A stretch of 35,691 nt of DNA from a bacterium (GTDB lineage Bacteria > SZUA-79 > Acidulodesulfobacterales > Acidulodesulfobacteraceae): assembly GCA_021794475.1 (NCBI GenBank), contig JAJYQS010000043.1:1-35691 (forward strand). The letters are read 5' to 3'. The notes beneath the pieces are model-generated. The model was given only the letters and a program-made list of their open reading frames with translations, was not told the origin of the DNA and made no database searches. Below are positions 16,796 through 24,900 of the stretch, in pieces. The position numbers were made by a program, and so were the translations under genes. Positions within the stretch are counted from its first letter, which is position 1. Every line of letters starts with the position of its first letter.

Positions 16796-17854
16796 TTAAC
16801 AATAATCTTGCAGTTCAAACGCATTAAAAACAGGTCCGTCTTTGCATACCCTTTTAAAAACAAAATTATCGGAGTTCTCAGAATTTATTTTGACGACACA
16901 TCCGAGACATACACCTATCCCGCATGCAAAATGTTCTTCAAGCGAAACTTGAACGGCATATTCATTTAATATACCCGAGTCTAACATATTTGACTTATTT
17001 TGAGCTCTTAATTTATTGATTAAATACGAAAGCATAGGTTTTGGTCCGCAAGCGTAAAAATTTACGTTTAAACGCTCTGTTGATTTTTCATTTTGATTGC
17101 AATAATCATTTATATTTTTGAACAAAAGGTCAACTGCATTGCCTTTATATCCAAAAGAACCGTCATCTGTAGCAAAATAAACCTCATCATAGTCTGAATG
17201 AATACTGTACCTGAAATATAATTCCTTTTCAGTTTTGCTGCCGTAATATAAAATAAATTTATTATTATCGCCGCAATTGCAGGCTTCCAATACACGATTA
17301 CTTGGTGTCCGTCCGTTACCTTCTGTGTTTATATTGCTGCGTTCATTGCTATCCAAGCTATCATTAACTCTATAGTCTACCGTTGGCTCATTCCCTTTTC
17401 TTCCCTTATTTTTTATAAAATCGGGTAAAGAAAATAATGGCGCTATCCCTATACCGCCGGCTATTAGAATATGTATATTTTTAACAATTTTTGCGCCACT
17501 GCCGTTCTTCAATCCTTGAAAATCATACAAAGTATCAAATCCGTTACCTAACGGTCCGGTTACTGAAATATAATCTCCTTTTTTAATATTGCTTAATAAA
17601 TCTGTGCCTTTGCCGCAAACCCTGTATAAAATTTCAAATTCATTTTCATTAAATTTCCTGAAAATTGAAAAAGGTCGCGCCAGCAAAGGGTCAGAAGAGC
17701 CGGGATTATGTTTGACCATTGCAAATTGTCCGGGAATAAAATTTTGCGGTATAAAATTATTTTTAATTCTTAAAAGGTATGTATTCTCCGTATCTTTAAT
17801 TTTTAAATTTACGGTTACCTCACAATTTTCGTTTATTATTTTTTTTGTTTTCAT
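16796..17854 (-). CDS. pyrK: Dihydroorotate dehydrogenase electron-transfer subunit
   Basis: Iron-sulfur flavoprotein that links PyrD to NAD+. The FAD site is ARPFSI (59-64) with GPLGNGF (100-106), and the NAD fold has IAGGIGIAPL (131-140) and YACGPKPML (267-275). A 2Fe-2S cluster is formed by C311, C316, C319 and C337 (C-x4-C-x2-C-x17-C). The protein has 352 residues where about 250-270 is usual. The surplus is mainly a hydrophilic insert at about 150-198, between the nucleotide loop and the strand ILYYGSK. It starts 7 bp after rimI with AAAGG close to the ATG, so it is coupled to that gene. Confidence 0.93.
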   Translation of the reverse strand: MKTKKIINENCEVTVNLKIKDTENTYLLRIKNNFIPQNFIPGQFAMVKHNPGSSDPLLARPFSIFRKFNENEFEILYRVCGKGTDLLSNIKKGDYISVTGPLGNGFDTLYDFQGLKNGSGAKIVKNIHILIAGGIGIAPLFSLPDFIKNKGRKGNEPTVDYRVNDSLDSNERSNINTEGNGRTPSNRVLEACNCGDNNKFILYYGSKTEKELYFRYSIHSDYDEVYFATDDGSFGYKGNAVDLLFKNINDYCNQNEKSTERLNVNFYACGPKPMLSYLINKLRAQNKSNMLDSGILNEYAVQVSLEEHFACGIGVCLGCVVKINSENSDNFVFKRVCKDGPVFNAFELQDYC

Positions 17855-17861
17855 AAACCTT

Positions 17862-18398
17862 TTAGCTGTTCAATTCTTTGACCATACATAAAGCATCTTC
17901 TTTTTGAACGCCGTCATAATAATTTTTTCTGACCATAAATGTTTTAAAACCCAGTTTTTTATATAAATTTGTGGCTCTTAAATTAGAAATTCTAACTTCT
18001 AAGAATATAAATTTAATATTTTTATCGGCAAATTTATAAATAGCGTAATTTAATAGCTCGCTTCCTATGCCTCGGGACTGCATTGTCTTAGATACCGTTA
18101 TATCCAAAATATGCATTTCGTCTAATACGGTATAAAAAATTATAAAACCTGTTATCTGCGAATTTATATTAAATTCTTTTAAATCATTGTTGTTAAAATA
18201 GGATAGCAGGAAAGCAGAATTTTCTTTTTTTAATTCATCTTCAAATAATTTTCTGTTCCAATTTGTTTTAGATGCTTCAAGATGGATACTGAATACTTCG
18301 TTTATGACATAATTAAATAAATCTCTATTTTTTATCTCATTAATATCATTTTTCTTACAATATATATCTTTTAAATTGATAATATTTACAACATTCAT
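17862..18398 (-). CDS. rimI: RimI-type ribosomal protein S18 alanine N-acetyltransferase
   Basis: GNAT-fold acetyltransferase of 178 residues. The acetyl-CoA loop is QSRGIG (107-112). The C-terminal block EVRISNLRATNLYKKLGF, then RKNYYDG and EDALCM, is the RimI signature, where the Tyr-rich stretch and EDA motif mark N-terminal acetylation of S18. The first 75 residues are more divergent and Lys/Asn-rich. Usual neighbours such as tsaB are absent; here it precedes pyrK by 7 bp. A generic GNAT assignment is safe; the exact substrate is inferred. Confidence 0.8.
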   Translation of the reverse strand: MNVVNIINLKDIYCKKNDINEIKNRDLFNYVINEVFSIHLEASKTNWNRKLFEDELKKENSAFLLSYFNNNDLKEFNINSQITGFIIFYTVLDEMHILDITVSKTMQSRGIGSELLNYAIYKFADKNIKFIFLEVRISNLRATNLYKKLGFKTFMVRKNYYDGVQKEDALCMVKELNS

Positions 18399-18413
18399 AT
18401 AAATAATGTAATA

Positions 18414-18442
18414 AGTATAATAAATATAACTGCAGCGCGCAA
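18414..18442 (-). promoter_or_regulatory. Candidate promoter for rimI-pyrK
   Basis: Minus-strand TTGCGC (18437-18442), a 17-bp spacer and TATACT (18414-18419) lie just upstream of rimI. The start point would be near 18407, giving a leader of about 9 nt. The -35 match is only partial. Confidence 0.3.
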
Positions 18443-18472
18443 ATTTATTTTATAGAAAAAAATACATTTTTT

Positions 18473-19291
18473 TTATAGGACATTATAAATCCCGCCTATT
18501 CTGTTTTCAAGGAAAGGCCATACTTTTCTTGCCCTTTCAATCTCATATGTATCAATATTATAAATAAGTACACATTCGTTTAACCCTGCAAAATCGTCAA
18601 CAAGGGAACCGTCCGGCGCAGAGCAGAAAGATTTTCCATAAAAATCCAGTCCGCCGTCTTTTCCAACCCTGTTGACCCTGACTATATAAACACCGTTTAC
18701 GAAAGCATTAGCTGAGATACTTAAAAACCATTTGCTGTTTGTGTTAAACGCCGATGCCGTAGGAGCAAAAATTATATTTGCCCCTTTAAGAGCAAGTGAC
18801 CTGGATATCTCCGGATAAAAATTATCCCAGCACATTTGGATGCCTATTGTAGCAAACTCTGTCTTAAAAACCGGTATTTCAGTACCGTTAGAAAAATATG
18901 ATTTTTCATAATAGTTAGGTATTTCCGGCAGATATATTTTTCTGTAAACACCTAAAATTTCACCGCTGCCGTCAATAACGGCGGTGCTGTTAAAATATAA
19001 ACCGTTATATATTTCAAAAAAAGGAACTATTATAACCATATTATACTTGCTGGCATATTCCTGCATAATATTTATTGTTTTGCCGTCAAACGGTTCTGCA
19101 AGTTTGTAATTTTCTTCCGCTTTTCCGTTTTCTTTAGATTGAACAAACCATGTGTTAAGAAAAAGCTCCGGAAAACATACGATATTAGCACCATTTTTTG
19201 CAGCCATAGACAAAAAAGAAAGAGCTTTATCTATAGACTTATCAATATCTGGTGATGGCAGCATCTGAATTGCGCAAACTTTTATTCTCAT
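18473..19291 (-). CDS. Nitrilase-superfamily carbon-nitrogen hydrolase
   Basis: Cytosolic C-N hydrolase of 272 residues with the catalytic triad in order: Glu42 (FPELF), Lys118 (YRKIYLP) and Cys154 (QMCWDNFYPE). The CWDNFYPEISR stretch and the LPEIPNYYEKSYFSNG segment resemble N-carbamoylputrescine amidases and beta-ureidopropionases, so a carbamoyl-amine substrate is the best guess. No arginine decarboxylase or agmatine gene is nearby to confirm a polyamine role. It begins 32 bp after typA and ends 74 bp before rimI. An omega-amidase or other branch of the superfamily remains possible. Confidence 0.85.
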   Translation of the reverse strand: MRIKVCAIQMLPSPDIDKSIDKALSFLSMAAKNGANIVCFPELFLNTWFVQSKENGKAEENYKLAEPFDGKTINIMQEYASKYNMVIIVPFFEIYNGLYFNSTAVIDGSGEILGVYRKIYLPEIPNYYEKSYFSNGTEIPVFKTEFATIGIQMCWDNFYPEISRSLALKGANIIFAPTASAFNTNSKWFLSISANAFVNGVYIVRVNRVGKDGGLDFYGKSFCSAPDGSLVDDFAGLNECVLIYNIDTYEIERARKVWPFLENRIGGIYNVL

Positions 19292-19323
19292 AATATTTAT
19301 TTAATAATAAAATTATCTTTATT

Positions 19324-21168
19324 TTATTTGCCGCCGGACTTTGAACTCTTGCCTTTCTTCCTGTCGCTTTCGGTTAACAGTATTTTGCGCAATCTTATTG
19401 ATTTTGGCGTAAATTCAATCAGCTCGTCGTCTTCTATAAACTCAAGCGCATATTCTATTGATAATTTAATAGGCGGAGTTAAAGCTATCATTTCATCGGA
19501 AGCCTTAGAACGCATATTGGTCAGCTGTTTTTTCTTGCATGGATTAACAGTAATATCGCCCGGTTTAGAATGCTGCCCTATAATCATGCCTTCGTATACC
19601 TCATCCTGCGGATTTACAAACAGACTGCCTCTATCCTGCAGATTATAAAGACCGTAAGAATTAGCTTCCGCTGTTTCCATTGAAATCATAACCCCGTTTT
19701 TTCTGGGCGAAATATCAAAAGCATATTCCTCAAAATTATAAAAATTGTGATGCATCGTACCGGTACCTTTAGTCATAGTAAGAAATTCATTATGAAAACC
19801 CATAATGCCTCTTGAAGGTATCTTGAACTCAAGATAGGTCATGCCTTTATCATCTTTTGTCATATCAAGCAGCTGCCCCTTCATTCCGGACAATCTCTCC
19901 AGAATAGGACCTGTAAATTCATCCTTTATAGTAATATATAAAAGTTCGTACGGTTCCATCTTTTTTCCGTCTATCTCTTTTATAACGCCTCTCGGTTTAG
20001 AAATAGCAAATTCAAAACCTTCTCTCCTCATTTTTTCAATGAGAATAGACAGATGCAGCAGCCCTCTTCCATACACGTCAAAAACGGTTTCATCGCTTGT
20101 ATCGGCAACTTTTAATCCTACATTGTTAAGAATTTCTTTATGAAGACGCTCTCTTAGTTGTCTTGTGGTGACCATTTTACCCTCTTTACCGGCAAAAGGA
20201 CTTTTATTGACAATAAAGTTAACAAGTATAACCGGCTCGTCTATTTTTATTCTTTGCAGCGGATTAACAGGCTTATCTTTAACTAAATAATCACCGGCTT
20301 TTACACCGGTAACGCCGGCGACTAGAGCGATATCTCCTTCTTGAATCTCGTCTGTTTCTATTTTTGTAAGACCCTCGAATACAAACATCTTATTTGGTCT
20401 TGTTTTTACTAACTCTTCATTTATATTATATAAATAAATCTGGTCGTTAGATTTTAATTTACCTGATTTGACTATTCCGATAGCCGTGGCACCTAAAAAA
20501 TCGTCATGTCCTATGCTTGTAACAAGAAATTCTAAATCTGTTTTATTTAATATAGCAGGATGCGGAAGAGAATTTACAATAGCCTCAAATAAAGCCGTAA
20601 GACCGTTTTTTCTGACTTCTTCAATATTTTCTTCAAGGTCGGCAGTAGCATAACCTTCTTTAGCGGAAGCATATATAACCGGAAAATCTAAGTTGACGTC
20701 TTCGCCTCCAAGTTCCATAAAAAGTTCATAGACCATATCGAGGACTTCTTTGGGTCTTGCGCCGGGTCTGTCAATCTTGTTAATAACAAGCACTACTTTT
20801 AAGTTATATTCAAAACATTTTTTTAAAATAAATCTTGTCTGCGGCATAGGACCGTCAAACGCATCTACAAGAAGAAGCACCCCGTCAACCATTGCGAGAA
20901 CCCGCTCTACTTCACTTCCAAAGTCACCGTGTCCCGGCGTATCTACTATATTTATTTTGTAATTTTTATAATTTAAACCTGTGCACTTAGATAAAATTGT
21001 AATGCCGCGTTCTTTTTCAAGGTCATCGCTGTCCATAGCCCTTTCCGGCATCATTTGCGAATCTCTGCTCGTGGAACTTTCCTTAAGCATTTTATCTATC
21101 AAAGTTGTTTTACCGTGGTCAACATGCGCTACCACCGCAATATTTCTCATCTTTTCTTGATATAACAA
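19324..21168 (-). CDS. typA: Ribosome-associated translational GTPase TypA/BipA
   Basis: GTPase that binds 70S ribosomes and assists ribosome assembly and stress responses. G1 is AHVDHGKT (14-21), G2 GITI (55-58), G3 DTPGH (76-80) and G4 NKID (130-133), followed by EF-G-like beta-barrel and domain V segments and the BipA-specific C-terminal domain ending in a Lys/Ser-rich tail. The 614 residues match the family. I chose the TTG at 21166-21168 because AGGAGG lies 5-6 nt before it; the conventional ATG six codons later is too far from that SD. The upstream spacer contains TATAAT boxes without a good -35 partner. Confidence 0.95.
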   Translation of the reverse strand: MLYQEKMRNIAVVAHVDHGKTTLIDKMLKESSTSRDSQMMPERAMDSDDLEKERGITILSKCTGLNYKNYKINIVDTPGHGDFGSEVERVLAMVDGVLLLVDAFDGPMPQTRFILKKCFEYNLKVVLVINKIDRPGARPKEVLDMVYELFMELGGEDVNLDFPVIYASAKEGYATADLEENIEEVRKNGLTALFEAIVNSLPHPAILNKTDLEFLVTSIGHDDFLGATAIGIVKSGKLKSNDQIYLYNINEELVKTRPNKMFVFEGLTKIETDEIQEGDIALVAGVTGVKAGDYLVKDKPVNPLQRIKIDEPVILVNFIVNKSPFAGKEGKMVTTRQLRERLHKEILNNVGLKVADTSDETVFDVYGRGLLHLSILIEKMRREGFEFAISKPRGVIKEIDGKKMEPYELLYITIKDEFTGPILERLSGMKGQLLDMTKDDKGMTYLEFKIPSRGIMGFHNEFLTMTKGTGTMHHNFYNFEEYAFDISPRKNGVMISMETAEANSYGLYNLQDRGSLFVNPQDEVYEGMIIGQHSKPGDITVNPCKKKQLTNMRSKASDEMIALTPPIKLSIEYALEFIEDDELIEFTPKSIRLRKILLTESDRKKGKSSKSGGK

Positions 21169-21319
21169 TTATTCTCCTCCTGATTTAATACTGCCTAATA
21201 ATAAGATTTTTCTCTAATTATTTCTATTTATATTATAGTTAACATAATTATTATTTTATTGTCATAAATTTTTAATATAATAATATAATTATTTATATAT
21301 CAAAAAAATAGCTTAAAAT
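21169..21319. other. AT-rich upstream region of typA
   Basis: About 150 bp of nearly pure A/T between the cspA terminator and typA. Apart from the SD next to the TTG start and a TATAAT in the minus-strand text around 21230, nothing with a recognisable structure is present. Confidence 0.4.
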
Positions 21320-21351
21320 AAAAAACCCCAATAAATTTAATTTACTGGGGT
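21320..21351 (-). terminator. Rho-independent terminator of cspA
   Basis: On the minus strand ACCCCAGTAAA pairs with TTTATTGGGGT (one G-U wobble) around a 5-nt loop, and T6 follows. This is the clearest minus-strand terminator in the window. It gives cspA a 3' untranslated region of about 180 nt. Confidence 0.8.
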
Positions 21352-21527
21352 AAAATGGATTGTTCAACAACTAAAACTTCGCCTTTAAATTAAACTATAC
21401 ATTTACATTCATTGCATATAATTTTAAATCAATGATTTTTCGAATTGAATGAAATAAATAATATCGCTTATCAATTTATATAAGGCTTCTTGAGTAACTT
21501 AGAAGAAACTTAAGGGCAATAAATAAC

Positions 21528-21731
21528 TTAGACCTTAGAAACATTAACAGCCTGAGGTCCTTTTGCTCCGTTAGTAATTTCAAATTCCACTCTCTGACCT
21601 TCAGTTAAGGTTTTAAAACCATCCTGTGTAATTGCGGAATAATGAACAAAAACATCCTGTCCGTTTTCCTGTTCAATAAATCCAAATCCTTTGCTGTCAT
21701 TAAACCACTTAACTTTTCCTTGGCACTTCAT
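21528..21731 (-). CDS. cspA: Cold-shock domain protein
   Basis: Single-domain RNA/DNA chaperone of 67 residues. RNP1 is KGFGFIEQ and RNP2 is VFVHYSAI, both intact; the N-terminal [14 protein letters not shown] block and C-terminal GPQAVNV are standard for CspA-type proteins. ATG with SD AAGGAG about 10 nt upstream. It has its own consensus promoter overlapping the rlmB stop, a leader of about 110 nt with alternative hairpins, and its own terminator, so it is probably a strongly and separately controlled single-gene message. The symbol denotes the family; the exact paralogue cannot be named. Confidence 0.95.
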   Translation of the reverse strand: MKCQGKVKWFNDSKGFGFIEQENGQDVFVHYSAITQDGFKTLTEGQRVEFEITNGAKGPQAVNVSKV

Positions 21732-21841
21732 AATACACTTCTCCTTACTTCTTTTACAATTTGTTTCTAATACAATTTACAATACAAACTGTAATACGTT
21801 AAAATTAGATTTTTATCTAAACACTTAGATAAATAAATATT
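21732..21841 (-). promoter_or_regulatory. cspA 5' leader with mutually exclusive hairpins
   Basis: Near the 5' end of the predicted transcript, TTTATCTAA and TTAGATAAA (plus-strand 21812-21820 and 21825-21833) form a perfect 9-bp stem with a 4-nt loop. The same ATCTAA element on the plus strand (21815-21820) can instead pair with TTAGAT at 21805-21810 to give a 6-bp stem with a 4-nt loop. The two cannot form together. A long foldable leader is typical of cold-shock mRNAs that act as thermosensors. Confidence 0.5.
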
Positions 21842-21847
21842 CTATTA

Positions 21848-21876
21848 AGCATACAATACTAATTTATTCTTGTCAA
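21848..21876 (-). promoter_or_regulatory. cspA promoter
   Basis: Minus-strand TTGACA (21871-21876), a 17-bp spacer and TATGCT (21848-21853). The perfect -35 hexamer contains the rlmB stop codon. Transcription would begin near 21841. Confidence 0.65.
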
Positions 21877-22622
21877 GTTTTTTTTAATACACTCCGCTGT
21901 CTGAAAATTTCGTACGCAGAAACAGCAAAACTAACTGAAGCATTAAGCGAAGTTATGCTCCCCGCCATAGGAATGCTTAATATTTTCTCGCACCTTTCCT
22001 GAGTGAGTCTTCTCAGTCCTTTGCCTTCCGAACCTACAACAATAGCAACAGGAATATCAAATTTGAAAGAATATATATCTTCTTCCGCTTCGCCTGAAAG
22101 TCCTATGACCCAGATACCCAGAGCTTTGAGATTCTCTATAGTTCTAGCAATGTTCGGAACCCTTACGACATCTGAATAAAAAACAGCGCCCTGAGAAACA
22201 TTGGCTACGGCGGAGGTTATAAAAACAGAGTTGGATTTAGGCAAAATAATACAATCCGTCCCGGCACAGTTTGCAGTTCTGATTATTGAACCTAAATTTT
22301 GCGGATCGTTAATATCGTCTAATATTACATAAAACACATCAGCTTTTCCTGTATTTTTGGCGATTACGTCTTCAAAAAAAATTTCATTATAATCTGCAAC
22401 TGCTGCAATTCCTTTTATTAACGCTTCACTTCCAAATTCTTTCATAAAAAATTGCTCATTTTTGACGGTCATATTCAGTTCGTGTTCTTTTATCAGTCTA
22501 AACAGAGCATTGTCTATATGACCGTTTTTATGCTTTTTTTCACTTATAAAAATATCTGAAACTAAATTGCCTGAATTGATAGCTTCTTTTATTGTGTTCG
22601 TCCCGTATATTTTAAGTTCCAT
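21873..22622 (-). CDS. rlmB: 23S rRNA (guanosine-2'-O-)-methyltransferase RlmB (SpoU/TrmH family)
   Basis: SAM-dependent knot-fold methyltransferase, best matched to RlmB, which modifies G2251 in 23S rRNA. Motif 1 is NDPQNLGSIIRTA (105-117), motif 2 IVVGSEGKGL (194-203) and motif 3 IPMAGSITSLNASVS (217-231). The first 75 residues form the small substrate-binding domain found in this subgroup. Length 249 is normal. ATG with AAGGAT close upstream. It sits 25 bp after pyrF, at the end of the thiE-to-rlmB gene run, and no terminator separates it from the cspA promoter. TrmH-type tRNA methylation is a less likely alternative. Confidence 0.88.
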   Translation of the reverse strand: MELKIYGTNTIKEAINSGNLVSDIFISEKKHKNGHIDNALFRLIKEHELNMTVKNEQFFMKEFGSEALIKGIAAVADYNEIFFEDVIAKNTGKADVFYVILDDINDPQNLGSIIRTANCAGTDCIILPKSNSVFITSAVANVSQGAVFYSDVVRVPNIARTIENLKALGIWVIGLSGEAEEDIYSFKFDIPVAIVVGSEGKGLRRLTQERCEKILSIPMAGSITSLNASVSFAVSAYEIFRQRSVLKKT

Positions 22623-22647
22623 ATCATCCTTATAATAATAACATTAA

Positions 22648-23451
22648 TTAAAAACCGGTTTTAATATCCGCGTAAATATTCTTAAGCGACGCAAGCGGTT
22701 CTGCAGCATGAGTAACCGGTCTGCCGACCACAATATAATCCGCTTTATTTCTAAAGGCTTCAGACGGTGTCATTATTCTTTTCTGGTCATCATGCCGGTT
22801 TTTTACAGAATTTTCTTTTCCTAAAGCGTTTGTTTTTTTTATATTATTTTCTTTTAGCCTGATACCCGGGGTTATTGTTTTAAAATAGTCTCCAAACATT
22901 TTTTTAATGCTCAGAGATTCAAGAGGAGAACAGACGACGCCGTCAAGACCGGATTTCTCGGCAAGACCTGCGAGATGCAGCGCAATACTTTCGGCTGTAT
23001 TTTCCGGATATCCGTTATGAGCAGAATTGTCATGAAAATCAAAAACTTCTTTTATATCTTCTGAAGAAAAACTAGTCAGAACAGTAACAGCAAAAAGTTC
23101 AATTTTTTTGCCTGCCGTTTCCTGAGCTTCCGACAGACCTTTTTTTGCTGCTTTCATCATTTCTATTCCGCCGGAAGCATGCACGTTTATTATATCCGCA
23201 CCTAACAATCCGGCTGATTTTACCGCATTATATACTGTATTCGGAATATCGTAAAATTTTAAATCCAAAAAAATTTTATACCCGGATTTTTTTAGAAAGA
23301 GCAAAATTTCATTGCCGCAATTTAAAAAAAGCTCCAGCCCAACTTTGTAAATATAAGCTTCCCCTTCAAGTTTATCTATTAAAGTTTTGGCGTCTTCAAT
23401 ATTATTAAAATCTAAAGCTATTATTACTTTTTTTTTATAATCATTGAACAT
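22648..23451 (-). CDS. pyrF: Orotidine 5'-phosphate decarboxylase
   Basis: Last step of UMP synthesis. The catalytic D-K-x-x-D array is D63, K65, D68 in FLDLKFYDIPNT. IALDFNN (11-17), VCSPLE (173-178), TPGIRL (194-199) and VVGRPVT (241-247) complete the barrel. About 20 additional, mostly polar residues (about 201-220) are inserted into the phosphate-binding loop region, between TPGIR and the expected DQKRIMTPSEA; another short insertion lies near 140-150. It is placed between ctpA and rlmB, far from pyrD and pyrK in this window. Start ATG. Confidence 0.95.
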   Translation of the reverse strand: MFNDYKKKVIIALDFNNIEDAKTLIDKLEGEAYIYKVGLELFLNCGNEILLFLKKSGYKIFLDLKFYDIPNTVYNAVKSAGLLGADIINVHASGGIEMMKAAKKGLSEAQETAGKKIELFAVTVLTSFSSEDIKEVFDFHDNSAHNGYPENTAESIALHLAGLAEKSGLDGVVCSPLESLSIKKMFGDYFKTITPGIRLKENNIKKTNALGKENSVKNRHDDQKRIMTPSEAFRNKADYIVVGRPVTHAAEPLASLKNIYADIKTGF

Positions 23452-23473
23452 AGGCTAAAATTATTTATACAGA

Positions 23474-24826
23474 TTAATAATTCTTTAAAGTATTCCAGCT
23501 TTTTAAAAGTTCGTAAGCAAACTTTAGTTGATTATCTTTCTTAAAATATACCGGCAATTCATTCTGCTTTATTTCCTTTTTGATTTTCAGACTTTCCGGA
23601 TTCTTAAAATGGTGTCTTAAATCAATTTCTCTTAATTTTGGCAAAGGTTTTACAAATATAAAATCTTTAGATGAATGAACGATAAAGTTAGGAGTGACTC
23701 CGGTATTCTGAATAGAAACATGATTGGGAAGAAAATAAAAAGCCGTAGTCAAACCCATGCCGGTACCCTCAGGCAAGTGATAAACTGTTTGCACGGAACC
23801 TTTTCCGAATGTTTTTGTTCCTATGACGACAGCCCTTTTATGAGCCTTAAGACTTCCGGATGTAATTTCCGCAGCGCTTGCCGTTCCTGCATTAACAAGC
23901 ACTGCTATAGGATAATCCGGCTGCAAATGCTGCTGCAGCGCATAATATGTTTCATCCTGGGATTTAATTCTGCCTTTAGTGTAAACTATTACGCCTTTAC
24001 TGATAAAATCGCTGCAGACTTTGACAGCTTGATTCAATAAACCTCCGGGGTTATTTCTTAAATCAATTATTAAGCCTTTAAGTCCGTGTTCTTTTTTGTT
24101 TAATATGCTAAGCGCATTTAACAGCTGACTGTTAGTATGAGCCTGAAAACTTGAAATCCTTACATATCCTATATGGTCAGGCATAACCATATATTTTACG
24201 CTTTTTAACAAAATACGTTTCCTTTTTATTATAAATGTTTCAGGTTTTTTAAAACCTTTTCTCATGATTAAAAGGTTGACTTTAGTTCCGGGCTTACCCT
24301 GAAGCAGCTTAACCGCTTTCATAATACCCATTTTAAAGGTCGATATTCCGTTAATTTTTTCTATAATATCTCCGGACTTGATTCCTGCTTTATAAGCCGG
24401 CGTACCGTCGATAGGAGAAATAATTACGATATGATTATTTCTTGATGAAATTTTTATTCCTATCCCGACAAATTCTCCGGTAGTTTCCTCTTTCATTTGT
24501 CTGAATTCGCTTTTAGTTAAAAAATAGGTGTGCGGGTCTAATGTTGCTACCATGCCTTCTATTGCACCGTAAATTAATTTTTTAGAATTTTCATTTTTAA
24601 CATAATTCTTTTCTATTAAAGTATAGACTTTAGAAAACAGTCTGATATTCTTTAACGCATCTGCAGATATATTTGCTTTTTTCAGATAATGCTGCGATGT
24701 TTTTACCGAAGCGGCATTTTTTATATATGTCTTAACAACATTACCTGCCGCATCAGACCTTACAGGAAATATTAACGGCAATATCGCAGCCAGAAAGAAA
24801 AACAGCAAAACATTTTTATTTTTCAA
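23474..24826 (-). CDS. ctpA: Carboxy-terminal processing protease, S41 family
   Basis: Periplasmic serine protease that trims cell-envelope proteins, often peptidoglycan hydrolases. A signal peptide covers about residues 1-27. A PDZ domain follows (about 118-200, GIGIKI and SGDIIEKINGI). The catalytic dyad is Ser317 in NAGTASAAEI and Lys342 in FGKGSVQT. Start is TTG, chosen for the GGAGG 8 nt before it. Gene order after ftsE, ftsX and the EnvC-position gene is the widely conserved arrangement, suggesting that the protease tunes division-site hydrolases. The 450 residues are within the family range. Confidence 0.93.
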   Translation of the reverse strand: MKNKNVLLFFFLAAILPLIFPVRSDAAGNVVKTYIKNAASVKTSQHYLKKANISADALKNIRLFSKVYTLIEKNYVKNENSKKLIYGAIEGMVATLDPHTYFLTKSEFRQMKEETTGEFVGIGIKISSRNNHIVIISPIDGTPAYKAGIKSGDIIEKINGISTFKMGIMKAVKLLQGKPGTKVNLLIMRKGFKKPETFIIKRKRILLKSVKYMVMPDHIGYVRISSFQAHTNSQLLNALSILNKKEHGLKGLIIDLRNNPGGLLNQAVKVCSDFISKGVIVYTKGRIKSQDETYYALQQHLQPDYPIAVLVNAGTASAAEITSGSLKAHKRAVVIGTKTFGKGSVQTVYHLPEGTGMGLTTAFYFLPNHVSIQNTGVTPNFIVHSSKDFIFVKPLPKLREIDLRHHFKNPESLKIKKEIKQNELPVYFKKDNQLKFAYELLKSWNTLKNY

Positions 24827-24900
24827 TTAAATTCCTCCAAATACCAATACTTATGATCGCCTGTTAAAATAAACTGCTCCAGATTCTTATTTTTATGAAT

